Notes: a model not told the origin generated them from the letters alone. 7,964 nucleotides of DNA from Sphingomonadales bacterium (GCA_027486275.1 JAIXPM010000012.1:1-7964), one strand, 5' to 3'; positions 1 to 7,108 are shown, counted from the first letter of the stretch. A program made the numbers and translations.

Positions 1-406
1 CCGCCGCCACGCCGGCCGACGACGGCGTGGCGGTGGCAATTTCGGTGGCAACTTGGCCGCCATATTGGCCGGCAAAACCGATCCAACCGCCCACCGCCAC
101 CACCAGCGCCAGGCTGGCGGCCAGCAGTGCCGGGCGCCAGGCGCGAACGGGGCCAGGCGGCACCGGGCGCTGCTGCGGCAACGCCGTGATCGCGGCCGTA
201 TCGATCCGGGCCGGCGGCACTGGCGCAGCGGCCCAACCGGCCAGCAGCGCGTCCATCGCCCGCGCGTCGGCCAGCGCCGCCGCCACGGTGGCGTCGCGGC
301 CAGCCAGAGCCAGCAGCGCGGTACGATCCTGCACCGGCCAACGTGCCGGATCGGCACCATGGCTGGCCAGGATCGCCAGAGCGGTTTCAGGAGACAGGGC
401 GGTCAC
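1..406 (-). CDS. Putative anti-sigma factor, single-pass membrane protein (partial, C-terminus off the left edge)
   Basis: The first 135 codons are visible and the gene continues beyond base 1. Translation from a GTG at 406-404 gives a soluble N-terminal stretch of about 90 residues, with the segment HGADPARWP near residues 16-24, then one hydrophobic helix at about 92-112 (PALLAASLALVVAVGGW) and a following Ala/Thr/Ser-rich part. The layout is a cytoplasmic domain, one transmembrane helix and a presumably periplasmic tail. It starts inside the stop codon of the ECF sigma gene (GTGA overlap, 403-406). Membrane proteins encoded immediately after and coupled to an ECF sigma gene are typically the cognate anti-sigma factor, which holds the sigma factor at the membrane until a signal arrives. 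No zinc-binding HxxxCxxC motif is visible, so it is not a ZAS-type anti-sigma in the part seen. The function is inferred mainly from context and topology. Confidence 0.65.
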   Translation of the reverse strand, partial: MTALSPETALAILASHGADPARWPVQDRTALLALAGRDATVAAALADARAMDALLAGWAAAPVPPARIDTAAITALPQQRPVPPGPVRAWRPALLAASLALVVAVGGWIGFAGQYGGQVATEIATATPSSAGVAA

Positions 407-987
407 GGCATCACACTTTCATTCATCATGGTTCGCAATTCATTACGGGCGCGGCCGAGCAATCCCTCGACGGCCTTGGCGGTGGTGTCCATCTGATCGG
501 CGATTTCGGCCATGCTGAGCCCGTCGCCGTGAAACAGGCTGAGCGCCAGGCGCTGGCGCGGATTGAGAAGGGCCATCGCCAGTTCCAGCCTTGCATGGCC
601 ATCGGCGCGGATGGCAGCGGCTTCAGGATCAGGGCGGTGATCGGCCAGTTCGGCAGCGGCATCCAATGGCTGCACCGGGCGGATGGCGCGGCGGCGATCG
701 AGGCAGAGATTGACGAGGATGCGGCGGAACCAGGCCTCAGCCGAACCGCGCGCCGGATCAAAGCGGGGGCCGTGGGTCCACAGCCGGGTGAAGGCCTGCT
801 GGCAGACATCCTCGGCTCCGGCGCGGTCGTTCAGCGTTCGAAACGCCAGCGCCAGCGCCGGGCGTTCGAGCAGGCGCACCAATTGGGTGAAGGCGGCGCT
901 GTCGCCATCCGCAACACGCAGCATCAGCACCGTCGCTAGGGTGGCGGCGGGAGGGGCTGATCCGGGCGCGGGTGCTTCCATCTTCAC
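403..987 (-). CDS. ECF-type RNA polymerase sigma factor (sigma-70 family)
   Basis: A 194-aa protein with the two-domain layout of ECF sigma factors. The sigma-2 region is at about residues 25-100, including AGAEDVCQQAFTRLW (56-70) and the basic AWFRRILVNLCLDRRR segment (85-100) expected to contact the -10 element. A Pro/Ala/Asp-rich linker follows (101-125). The sigma-4 region is at about 133-186, with LNPRQRLALSLFHGDGLSM, a helix-turn-helix around AEIADQMDTTAKAVEGLLGRAR, and a basic end for -35 recognition. It would direct core polymerase to a small stress or envelope regulon. The start is taken as GTG at 987 because AAGG lies 5 bases upstream (996-993); an ATG two codons downstream (981-979) is an alternative and barely changes the protein. 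It lies 15 bases after the deacetylase gene and overlaps the probable anti-sigma gene by 4 bases. The inducing signal and target promoters cannot be read here. Confidence 0.92.
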   Translation of the reverse strand: MKMEAPAPGSAPPAATLATVLMLRVADGDSAAFTQLVRLLERPALALAFRTLNDRAGAEDVCQQAFTRLWTHGPRFDPARGSAEAWFRRILVNLCLDRRRAIRPVQPLDAAAELADHRPDPEAAAIRADGHARLELAMALLNPRQRLALSLFHGDGLSMAEIADQMDTTAKAVEGLLGRARNELRTMMNESVMP

Positions 988-1002
988 ACTGGCCTTACGC
1001 GA

Positions 1003-1941
1003 TCAGGCGGCCGCATCCCTCGCGCGGGCGCTCCATGCCTGCCAACTCGCCGTCAGCGCCAGCGCATGGCGGCGGGCAACATCGGCCGGATCAGTGGCAT
1101 AGCCGCCGGCCAGCGTGACGGCCAGGGCTGCCCCGGCCCGCCCCGCAAGCCGCGCCACCAGCGCCTCGCGGGCGGCGAGGCCATCATCTGTCAGTGCCAG
1201 CCTTCCGAGCCGGTCGTCGCGGTGCGGGTCCACGCCGGCCTGATGCAGCACCAGCTGCGGCCGGTGCCGGGCAAGCAGTGCGCTGAGCGCCGGTTCCAGC
1301 GCGGCGAGATAATCGGCGTCGCCGGTGCCATCGGGCAGGCCGATATCGTGAGTGGAGCGGGCCTTGCGCACCGGGAAATTCTTTTCGGCATGGATGGAAA
1401 GCGTGATGATGTCACAGCGCCCGGCCATGATGCGGGCGGTGCCATCGCCCTGGTGCACGTCGCAATCGACCATCAGGATGCAGCGTGCTTGGCCTTCGGC
1501 CACCAGCCGGTTGGCGGCGATGGCGAGATCATTGGTGACGCAATAACCGGCGCCGCCGTCGGGACCGGCATGATGGCTGCCGCCGGCGCCGTTTGCAGCC
1601 CAGCCGTGGGTGAGGGCGTGGAGCGCTGCGGCGTGCGTGCCACCGGCCACCAGCTGCGTGCGTCGGGCAACGGCCGGGGTGACGGGCAGACCGATGCGGC
1701 GTTCCACTTCGGGCGGCACGCTGGCTGACAGCACGGCATCGACATAGGCCGGATCGTGGACGGCGTGCAGCCATTCCACCGGCATCAGTTCAGGATCGAG
1801 CGTTGCCACCCTTTGCCCGCGTGCCGCGAGCGCCGGCAGCAGGAGCGCATATTTCGACATCGGAAAGCGGTGCCCCGACGGCAGCGGCGGCGCGTAATCG
1901 GGGTGGAAGAACAGCGGGAGCGGCGAAGCTCCGTATGTCAT
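1003..1941 (-). CDS. Histone deacetylase superfamily amidohydrolase (AcuC/HDAC-like)
   Basis: A 312-aa zinc-dependent deacetylase with the arginase/HDAC fold, close to the family's usual catalytic-domain length. Visible active-site elements are: GGSHHAGPDGGAGYC with the tandem catalytic histidines H123-H124; DCDVHQGDG giving the metal ligands D161 and H163, with D159 in the position of the conserved first Asp; D238 in QAGVDPHRDDRLG as the third metal ligand; and the GGY turn with the oxyanion-stabilising Tyr at 281. All catalytic residues are present. The N-terminus (FFHPDYAPPLPSGHRFPMSKY) also fits the family. Bacterial members remove acetyl or other acyl groups from protein lysines (AcuC-like) or from acetylated amines; the substrate cannot be chosen from sequence. 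There is no signal peptide, so it is probably cytoplasmic. The ATG at 1941 overlaps the pepN stop in an ATGA, which supports this start; the frame stays open upstream but only as antisense-like sequence within pepN. Confidence 0.93.
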   Translation of the reverse strand: MTYGASPLPLFFHPDYAPPLPSGHRFPMSKYALLLPALAARGQRVATLDPELMPVEWLHAVHDPAYVDAVLSASVPPEVERRIGLPVTPAVARRTQLVAGGTHAAALHALTHGWAANGAGGSHHAGPDGGAGYCVTNDLAIAANRLVAEGQARCILMVDCDVHQGDGTARIMAGRCDIITLSIHAEKNFPVRKARSTHDIGLPDGTGDADYLAALEPALSALLARHRPQLVLHQAGVDPHRDDRLGRLALTDDGLAAREALVARLAGRAGAALAVTLAGGYATDPADVARRHALALTASWQAWSARARDAAA

Positions 1942-4517
1942 GCCAGCGCCCGTGACGCCATTTCCAGCACGTCCTTCGACATGCCGGCAGTGCCGGCGAT
2001 GCGTTCCAGTTCGCCGCGCATCAGGGCGCTGCGGGCGGCATCGAACCGGCGCCAGCGGCCCAGCGGCACGGCCAACCGAGCGGCGCTCTGCGGGTTGACC
2101 CGGTCCACCGCAATCAGTTGATCGGCGAGCAGGCGATAGCCGGCGCCATCGGCATTGTGGAACCAGCGTTGATTGGCCGCGAAGGCCCCGATCAGGCTGC
2201 GCAGGCGGTTGGGATTGACGATGGTGAAATCGCGGTGGCCGATCAGCGCCTTCACATTGTCCAGCACGTCGGGCCGGTTGGCCAGCGCCTGCACGCTGAA
2301 CCATTTGTCGATCACGTCGGGATTGCTGGCAAAGCGCTGGTGGAAATCCGCCAGCACGGCTTCGCGCTCAACCGAGGGACTGTTCACCAGCGCCGTCATC
2401 GCGCCCATGCGATCGGTCATGGTCGCGGCCGTGTCGTACTGGCGGCGGGCGGCAGCAAAGGCTTGTTCCGAACCGGCGGTGACCAGATAGCCCAGCGCGA
2501 CATTGGCCAGCCGGCGGGCGCCCTTGGCTTCCGGGGTGAGCGCCGCCGGATCAGCGCTAAGCGCTGCCGTGGCGTGCGCATAGGTCTGCCACCACTGCTC
2601 CTCAAGGCCCTGGGCGATGGCCATGCGCGCGGCATCACGGCGGCGGTGGATGGCCTCTACCTCCACAGTTTCCGCAGCATCGCCGATGAAAGCCTCGGTC
2701 GGCAGCAGCACCGCCTCACCCTTGAAGGCGGCATCAAGGCCGGGGTCCTGCAACGTGCCGCGCACCGCCGTCACCAGCTCGGCCGGATCATCATCGGTGG
2801 AGAGTACCGAAAGGGCCAGGCGCTGGAACGCTTCCCAGCGCGCGAACGGATCATCATCATGGGCAGCCAGGAAGGCGAGATCAGCGCGGGCTGTCTCGGC
2901 CTCCACCACCACCGGCGCCGAAAAGCCGCGGTTGAGGCTGGGGAGCACCGGTTCGGCCACTGCGTCGAAGGTGATGTGGGTGACAGCCTCCTTCAGCTGC
3001 ACCACCAGCTCCTCGCCGATGCGCTTGCCGCTGCTGCGACCGATCAGCGCCAGGCGGAACGGCATGTGCATGGTCATCTTGTGTGGCTGGCCCGGCGTGG
3101 CGGCCAGCGACTGGCGCAGGGTCACTTCCACACGGCCACCCGCCTGGCGCAGATCGACTGTAACGCGCGGCGTGCCGGCTTGTTCATACCAGCGCCGGAA
3201 CTGGCCCAGCTCGACGCCACCCGCATCTTCCATCGCCTTCACCCAATCCTCGCAGGTGACGGCCTGGCCATCGTGACGCTCGAAATACAGGTCCGCGCCG
3301 CGCCGGAAGCCTTCGGGGCCCAGCAGCGTGTGCAGCATGCGGATCACCTCGGCGCCCTTGTTGTAGATGGTCGCGGTATAGAAATTGGCGATCTCGATAT
3401 AGTGATCGGGGCGGATCGGGTGCGCCAAGGGCCCGGCATCTTCGGGGAACTGCACGGCGCGCAGCGCCCGTACATCATCGATGCGGCGCACCGCGGCGCT
3501 GCCCTGATCGGCACTGAACTGCTGATCGCGAAAAACCGTCAGGCCTTCCTTCAGGGACAGCTGGAACCAGTCCCGGCAGGTAACGCGATTGCCGGTCCAA
3601 TTGTGGAAATATTCATGCGCCACCACGCCGGCCACGGCATCGAAATCCTGATCGGTGGCGGTTTCGGTATCGGCCAGAATATATTTGGAATTGAAGATGT
3701 TGAGGCCCTTGTTCTCCATCGCGCCGGCATTGAAATCAGCCACGGCGACGATGTTGAATTCGTCCAGATCATATTCGCGGCCATAGACGCGCTCATCCCA
3801 GTCCATGCTGGCCTTCAGTGCCGCCATGGCATGGGCGCAGCGCGACACATCGCCCGCCGCCGTCCAGATCGCGAGCTTCACATGGCGGCCACTGGCCGTG
3901 ACGAATTCATCTTCCAGCGCGCTCAATTGCCCGGCGACCAGCGCGAACAGATAGGCGGGCTTGGGCCAGGGATCGGTCCAACTGATATCGTGGCGGCCGC
4001 CGGGCTGATCCTGCGCTGCGCCGCGATCACCGTTGGACAGCAGCACCGGGAACGCCGACTTGTCTGCCTCCAGCCGCACTGTGTAGCGGGACAGCACATC
4101 CGGCCGATCGGGGAACCAGGTGATGGAACGGAAGCCTTCTGCTTCGCACTGCGTCACCAGCCGGCCTTCGCTGGCATAAAGCCCCATCAGCCGCGTGTTG
4201 CGCTGCGGGTGAATGACGACTTCGGTTTCCACCACCGCGCTGTCACCGGTGATCGGCAAGGTCAACGTGTCGCCATTGGGCCAGGCCGCCACGCCCACGC
4301 CATCGATGCGGATGGCGGTGGTTTCCAGCGCGTGGCCATCCAGCACCAGCGGGCGATTGTGGGTGCCATTGCGCTGCACCTGCAGCCGGGCCTTCACCAC
4401 GGTGCGAACATTATCCAGCCTGAAATCAAGCTCCACCTGCGGCACCAGCCAATCTGGCTCGCGGTAATCCGTCAGGCGCACTTCGGCCAGCGGTGGGTTG
4501 GTTCGCGCATCAAGCAT
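1938..4517 (-). CDS. pepN: Aminopeptidase N, M1 family zinc metallopeptidase
   Basis: An 859-aa protein, close to the 870 aa of E. coli PepN. It removes N-terminal amino acids from peptides in the last steps of cytoplasmic protein turnover. The M1 hallmarks are complete: the exopeptidase motif GAMEN (265-269); the zinc site HEYFH (301-305) with E324 18 residues later in LKEGLTVFRDQQFS; general base E302; a transition-state Tyr at about 385 in TIYNKGAEV; and QCEAEGF (123-129), which includes a substrate N-terminus-binding Glu. Domains in order are a beta N-terminal domain (about 1-190), a thermolysin-like catalytic domain (190-440), a small Ig-like beta domain (about 445-545), and a helical C-terminal domain (550-859), the arrangement of the gammaproteobacterial PepN type. 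The ATG at 4517 lacks a strong Shine-Dalgarno; only GGGTG close to the start is seen. The N-terminus nevertheless aligns well with the family (DYREPDWLVP). It is followed by the deacetylase gene with an ATGA overlap and preceded by a 48-base gap. Confidence 0.97.
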   Translation of the reverse strand: MLDARTNPPLAEVRLTDYREPDWLVPQVELDFRLDNVRTVVKARLQVQRNGTHNRPLVLDGHALETTAIRIDGVGVAAWPNGDTLTLPITGDSAVVETEVVIHPQRNTRLMGLYASEGRLVTQCEAEGFRSITWFPDRPDVLSRYTVRLEADKSAFPVLLSNGDRGAAQDQPGGRHDISWTDPWPKPAYLFALVAGQLSALEDEFVTASGRHVKLAIWTAAGDVSRCAHAMAALKASMDWDERVYGREYDLDEFNIVAVADFNAGAMENKGLNIFNSKYILADTETATDQDFDAVAGVVAHEYFHNWTGNRVTCRDWFQLSLKEGLTVFRDQQFSADQGSAAVRRIDDVRALRAVQFPEDAGPLAHPIRPDHYIEIANFYTATIYNKGAEVIRMLHTLLGPEGFRRGADLYFERHDGQAVTCEDWVKAMEDAGGVELGQFRRWYEQAGTPRVTVDLRQAGGRVEVTLRQSLAATPGQPHKMTMHMPFRLALIGRSSGKRIGEELVVQLKEAVTHITFDAVAEPVLPSLNRGFSAPVVVEAETARADLAFLAAHDDDPFARWEAFQRLALSVLSTDDDPAELVTAVRGTLQDPGLDAAFKGEAVLLPTEAFIGDAAETVEVEAIHRRRDAARMAIAQGLEEQWWQTYAHATAALSADPAALTPEAKGARRLANVALGYLVTAGSEQAFAAARRQYDTAATMTDRMGAMTALVNSPSVEREAVLADFHQRFASNPDVIDKWFSVQALANRPDVLDNVKALIGHRDFTIVNPNRLRSLIGAFAANQRWFHNADGAGYRLLADQLIAVDRVNPQSAARLAVPLGRWRRFDAARSALMRGELERIAGTAGMSKDVLEMASRALA

Positions 4518-4565
4518 GCACCCATGGTGCGCGAAAGGGGTGCCAAGGGGAAGCGGTTTCTGGCG

Positions 4566-4946
4566 CTACTCCACCGGAACAGGCGGCGGCAGCATCAGCC
4601 CGGCGAGCACCTGCCATTCGGCAGCGGCTTCGGCTTTCAGCAAGGCCAGCGCATTTCTGTCGCCTTGTGCCAACAATACGCCCAGCGCCGCTACCCGGGC
4701 ATCACGGCCATCCGCGGCCTCACCGATGAGCGGCCGGGCCGCAGCGGCGCAGGCGGCTTCGCGGGCTGGCCTGGCCGCCGTTTCCGCCGCCGCGATCATC
4801 AGGATCAGGGCGGATGTCGCCGCGGTGCCGCCGGCATAATTGGCATCGGGCGCGTCGGCCTGCCCATGCAATTGCAGGGCGGGCGCGACTTCGTTGGCCT
4901 GGGCATTGGCCAGTGCGGTGAGCAAGGCTGGGAGTGGCAGGCTCAC
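4566..4946 (-). CDS. Small Ala-rich helical protein, candidate partner of the upstream phosphotransferase
   Basis: A 126-aa protein that I do not recognise with certainty. It is very rich in Ala and Leu and appears almost wholly helical: a first helix around residues 3-27 (ALANAQANEVAPALQ), a small Gly/Asp/Tyr turn, a long helix around 41-72 (ALILMIAAAETAARP), an Arg/Asp break near 80, and two more helices to about 116, ending in a Pro-rich tail. There is no signal peptide and no convincing membrane span. The start is a GTG at 4946-4944, supported by GGAGG at 4958-4954 (7-base spacing); it overlaps the kinase stop as GTGA, so the two proteins are probably made in matched amounts. Small proteins encoded directly after ACAD10-like kinases include LvaB, the accessory subunit of the LvaA kinase in levulinate catabolism. 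The position and helical build fit that role, but I cannot confirm homology and the C-terminus does not look typical. Confidence 0.8.
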   Translation of the reverse strand: MSLPLPALLTALANAQANEVAPALQLHGQADAPDANYAGGTAATSALILMIAAAETAARPAREAACAAAARPLIGEAADGRDARVAALGVLLAQGDRNALALLKAEAAAEWQVLAGLMLPPPVPVE

Positions 4947-5932
4947 AGGACGGCCTCCAGTGATTGCGCCAGAGTGAGCGTGTGAAAGCGATAGGGGATG
5001 GTGCCGGCAAACATCAGCACCGGATCATGGCTGCGGCCATCGATGATCTCGCGCGCGGCGCTGATCCAGATCACCAGCCCCTGCACCTGCGCAAACAGCC
5101 GCCACCAGCGCCAGCTTGCCGGGTTCAGCGTCAGGCCGGAGGCGGCTTCCCATGTCGCAATGGCTTCGGCCAGCGGCAGCGTGGCAGCGGGCCGGCCGGA
5201 GAAGTTCGACCACAAGGGATCACAGGCCCAGGCCAGATCCTCGTGCGCATCGCCGGGGTGGACCATTTCCCAATCCAGCACGGCGAGCAGCCTGCCAGCC
5301 CCGTCCTGCAGGAAGTTGCCGGAGCGATAATCGCCATGCACGATGCTGATGCGTTCCGGCGGCGGCGGAAGATTGGCTGCCAGCCAGCGGAAGGCGGCAT
5401 CAAGCAGCGGTTCCGGGCGGAAAACATCGGCGTCAAAGGCCGCCTGCCAGTGCGCCAGCCGCGCCGATGCGGCATCAGCCGGCGCCACGGCGGGCAGACC
5501 CGCCTTGGCCGGATCGGCAGCGTGGATGCGGCCCAGTGCGGTGAAGAACTGCCGACCGATGGCGGCCGCGTGCTCGCCATAGGGTTCGGGTTCGAGCAGG
5601 CCAGCCGCTGCACCGCCGGGCACTTCGCGCATGAGAAACCCGGGCGAACCAAAGCTTTCCGGGCCTTCGTCGCAGAACACGGGTTCGGGCACTGGCACAT
5701 CGGTCCCGGCGAAACACTGGATGGCGCGATATTCGGCCAGCCGGTCGGTCTCGATCAGGCTCGACGGCGGGTCGCGGCGCAGCACCAACGCTTCGCACCG
5801 GCCCGATGCGCCCGTGGCATCAAAGCGATAGGTCTGCCGCGCCGAGCCGCCGTGGAAACGCTTCAGGCCGGTGATGCTGACCGTTTCCCCCCAGCGTGTC
5901 GACAGGAAGCGGACGAGATGTTCAGCCGGCAA
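4943..5932 (-). CDS. APH-type phosphotransferase, ACAD10/11-like kinase family
   Basis: A 329-aa kinase-like protein of the aminoglycoside phosphotransferase superfamily. Visible motifs are: the nucleotide-binding loop region FHGGSARQTYRF (26-37); the strand EALVLRRDPP (47-56), where the family often has Arg in place of Lys; the catalytic Brenner loop VHGDYRSGNF with D201 and N206; and the metal-binding LDWEMVHPGDAHEDLAW with D220. This GGS...TY / LRRDPP / HGDYRxGN / DWE pattern matches the ACAD10/11 and LvaA group, which phosphorylate hydroxyl groups on hydroxyacyl-CoA or related small molecules, rather than antibiotic-resistance enzymes. The substrate is unknown. The open frame reaches 6019, but that part reads as shadow sequence of the upstream gene. 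I place the start at a TTG at 5932, with AAGGAG at 5948-5943 (10-base spacing), giving an 11-base overlap with the upstream gene. It ends in a GTGA overlap with the small helical protein. Confidence 0.9.
   Translation of the reverse strand: MPAEHLVRFLSTRWGETVSITGLKRFHGGSARQTYRFDATGASGRCEALVLRRDPPSSLIETDRLAEYRAIQCFAGTDVPVPEPVFCDEGPESFGSPGFLMREVPGGAAAGLLEPEPYGEHAAAIGRQFFTALGRIHAADPAKAGLPAVAPADAASARLAHWQAAFDADVFRPEPLLDAAFRWLAANLPPPPERISIVHGDYRSGNFLQDGAGRLLAVLDWEMVHPGDAHEDLAWACDPLWSNFSGRPAATLPLAEAIATWEAASGLTLNPASWRWWRLFAQVQGLVIWISAAREIIDGRSHDPVLMFAGTIPYRFHTLTLAQSLEAVL
4954..4958 (-). promoter_or_regulatory. Ribosome-binding site deciding the GTG start of the small helical protein
   Basis: On the minus strand GGAGG is followed by 7 bases and a GTG at 4946-4944. 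It lies inside the last codons of the kinase gene and supports re-initiation at the GTGA overlap. Confidence 0.7.
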
Positions 5933-7022
5933 GGTCGAACAGCTCCTTGAAACCCGACGGTGCGTGCGGGCCGATCGCGAGTTGCTCGAACAGGCCGCGC
6001 CCCACGAGCGGAGCCGCACCGCCGATCGACAGGCTGGCCTCGCTCAGGCCCTGCACATGGGCGTTCATCGGGTTGGCCGGATCGACGCCGGCCAGATCAA
6101 CCACCTCGTGCGCAACGACCTCCGGCCCCTGGAACATCCCGTGCCCGCGCACCGGGTGGCCATAGCCAATGCCGCGCATCATGAAATTGTCGCCGATGCG
6201 GAAATCCACCGTCACCGGGCGGCCATCCTGCAGACGCGCCTCCAGCCGCGCGGCACCAGCGTGGCGGCTGCCGGGGCGGAAGGCCAGCGCCATGCGCGGG
6301 TCTTCCAGCGGGAATTCGGCGCCGTCCTTCAGACGCACCAGCACGCCGGCACGGTTCCACGGCCGGCCATGTTCATCGTCGTTCGAATGGAAGAACAGGT
6401 GCCAATCATCGAAGGCCGTCGGCGTCCACAGCCAGAAGAATTGCGGCGGGATTGCCGGCTGCGGGGTTTGCGGATCGGCCGCGCCAATCGGGCGCACACC
6501 CCAGCTGCGATCGCGAGTGCCGCGCCAACCGGTGAGATCATGCGCCACCCCAGCGGCGCTGATCTGCCCACTCCACTGGCCGCCCTGCGTCATGCGCGTC
6601 ACGTCCATGATGGTGCGTGTGCCGATGCGGCGGATAAAACGCGGCTCCAGGATCGGCGCGGCGCGGCCGGTGAAGAGCAGTTCGCCGGCGATGCCGGTGT
6701 CGTTGGGCGCAATGCCAAGGCGGAGTTTGTGCAGCGGTTCAACCACCTCCAGCGTGACCGGGCCAACGCGCAGATCCATGCGCTCGCCGTGCAGGATGCG
6801 GCTGGCGAACAGGCTGTGCTGCTGGCCGCCCGCCAGCACCGAAACCGCGCAATCGATGATGTTGAGGTGCGGGTAGATGCCCATCGCCACCCCCATCACC
6901 GCACCGCCATCAGGGCTCTGTGCACTGAAGAAGTAACGATCGTAGAAATTGCGGTCCGTCCCCGAAACCGCGATCGGTTCCGGAGTCTGGTGGATGGGAT
7001 AATCGTCGGCGCGGCTGAGCAT
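5922..7022 (-). CDS. Uncharacterised 366-aa protein with RDRSWGVR motif (possible CrtC/AttH-like lipocalin-type fold)
   Basis: A 366-aa protein with no signal peptide or transmembrane segment. It looks largely beta-stranded, with many short strands separated by charged or Gly/Pro turns. Recognisable segments are DRNFYDRYFFSAQSPDG (23-39), GWRGTRDRSWGVRPIG (165-180), FFWLWTPTAFDDWHLFFHSND (195-215), and YGHPVRGHGMFQGPEVVAHE (287-306). The central RDRSWGVR together with the W/F-rich strand is typical of uncharacterised proteins distantly related to carotenoid hydratase CrtC/AttH-like double-lipocalin proteins, often annotated as DUF7064/DUF7065; I recall this resemblance and cannot verify it here. 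Such folds bind hydrophobic ligands, so a role with lipid or terpenoid substrates is possible. The first gene of the minus-strand array, it overlaps the kinase gene by 11 bases. The ATG at 7022 has no evident Shine-Dalgarno. An extension further upstream is open but Cys/His/Arg-rich and antisense to the M48 gene, so it was not used. Confidence 0.85.
   Translation of the reverse strand: MLSRADDYPIHQTPEPIAVSGTDRNFYDRYFFSAQSPDGGAVMGVAMGIYPHLNIIDCAVSVLAGGQQHSLFASRILHGERMDLRVGPVTLEVVEPLHKLRLGIAPNDTGIAGELLFTGRAAPILEPRFIRRIGTRTIMDVTRMTQGGQWSGQISAAGVAHDLTGWRGTRDRSWGVRPIGAADPQTPQPAIPPQFFWLWTPTAFDDWHLFFHSNDDEHGRPWNRAGVLVRLKDGAEFPLEDPRMALAFRPGSRHAGAARLEARLQDGRPVTVDFRIGDNFMMRGIGYGHPVRGHGMFQGPEVVAHEVVDLAGVDPANPMNAHVQGLSEASLSIGGAAPLVGRGLFEQLAIGPHAPSGFKELFDLAG
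5943..5948 (-). promoter_or_regulatory. Ribosome-binding site supporting the TTG start of the phosphotransferase
   Basis: AAGGAG on the minus strand, inside the 3' end of the upstream gene, precedes the TTG at 5932-5930 by 10 bases. The spacing is slightly long. No ATG or GTG in the kinase frame fits better, so this is the main support for the TTG start. Confidence 0.5.
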
Positions 7023-7108
7023 GTGCGGATGGTGGCATGGCTGCGGGGTGCGGCAAGCTGTGCAAAAGCGGCGGGTCAGCGGTGTGGCCGCGGCACAAGC
7101 TTGTCTAC

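Noticed and set aside
27..518. Plus-strand frames of 147-163 codons at the left edge
   Set aside because: They are Ala/Arg/Ser-rich shadows of the minus-strand anti-sigma and sigma genes. The minus strand gives a continuous frame with a transmembrane helix and a coupled start.
343..939. Plus-strand frames opposite the ECF sigma gene, including one of 198 codons
   Set aside because: The minus strand encodes intact sigma-2 and sigma-4 regions with coupled neighbours; the opposite frame is a shadow.
988..1002. Possible terminator or promoter between the deacetylase and sigma genes
   Set aside because: The gap is only 15 bases and mainly holds the AAGG ribosome-binding site; there is no inverted repeat or T-run.
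1942..2304. Upstream extension of the deacetylase to a 433-aa protein
   Set aside because: The extension overlaps pepN in another frame and is Arg/Pro-rich. The HDAC domain begins properly at the ATG at 1941, which forms an ATGA overlap with pepN.
4518..4530. Short hairpin-like sequence (5-bp arms, 3-base loop) at the pepN start
   Set aside because: The stem is too short to call a regulatory structure, and there is no T-run for a terminator. It is noted only because pepN lacks a clear Shine-Dalgarno.
2118..4985. A 955-codon open frame on the plus strand, opposite pepN and the small helical protein
   Set aside because: It runs antisense to a gene with complete M1 motifs. Its His/Arg/Gly/Gln-rich composition is typical of antisense frames in GC-rich coding DNA, and no family motif or good ribosome-binding site was seen.
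4964..5950. A 328-codon plus-strand frame opposite the phosphotransferase
   Set aside because: The minus-strand frame carries the HGDYRSGN and DWE kinase motifs; the plus-strand frame has no recognisable domain and antisense-like composition.
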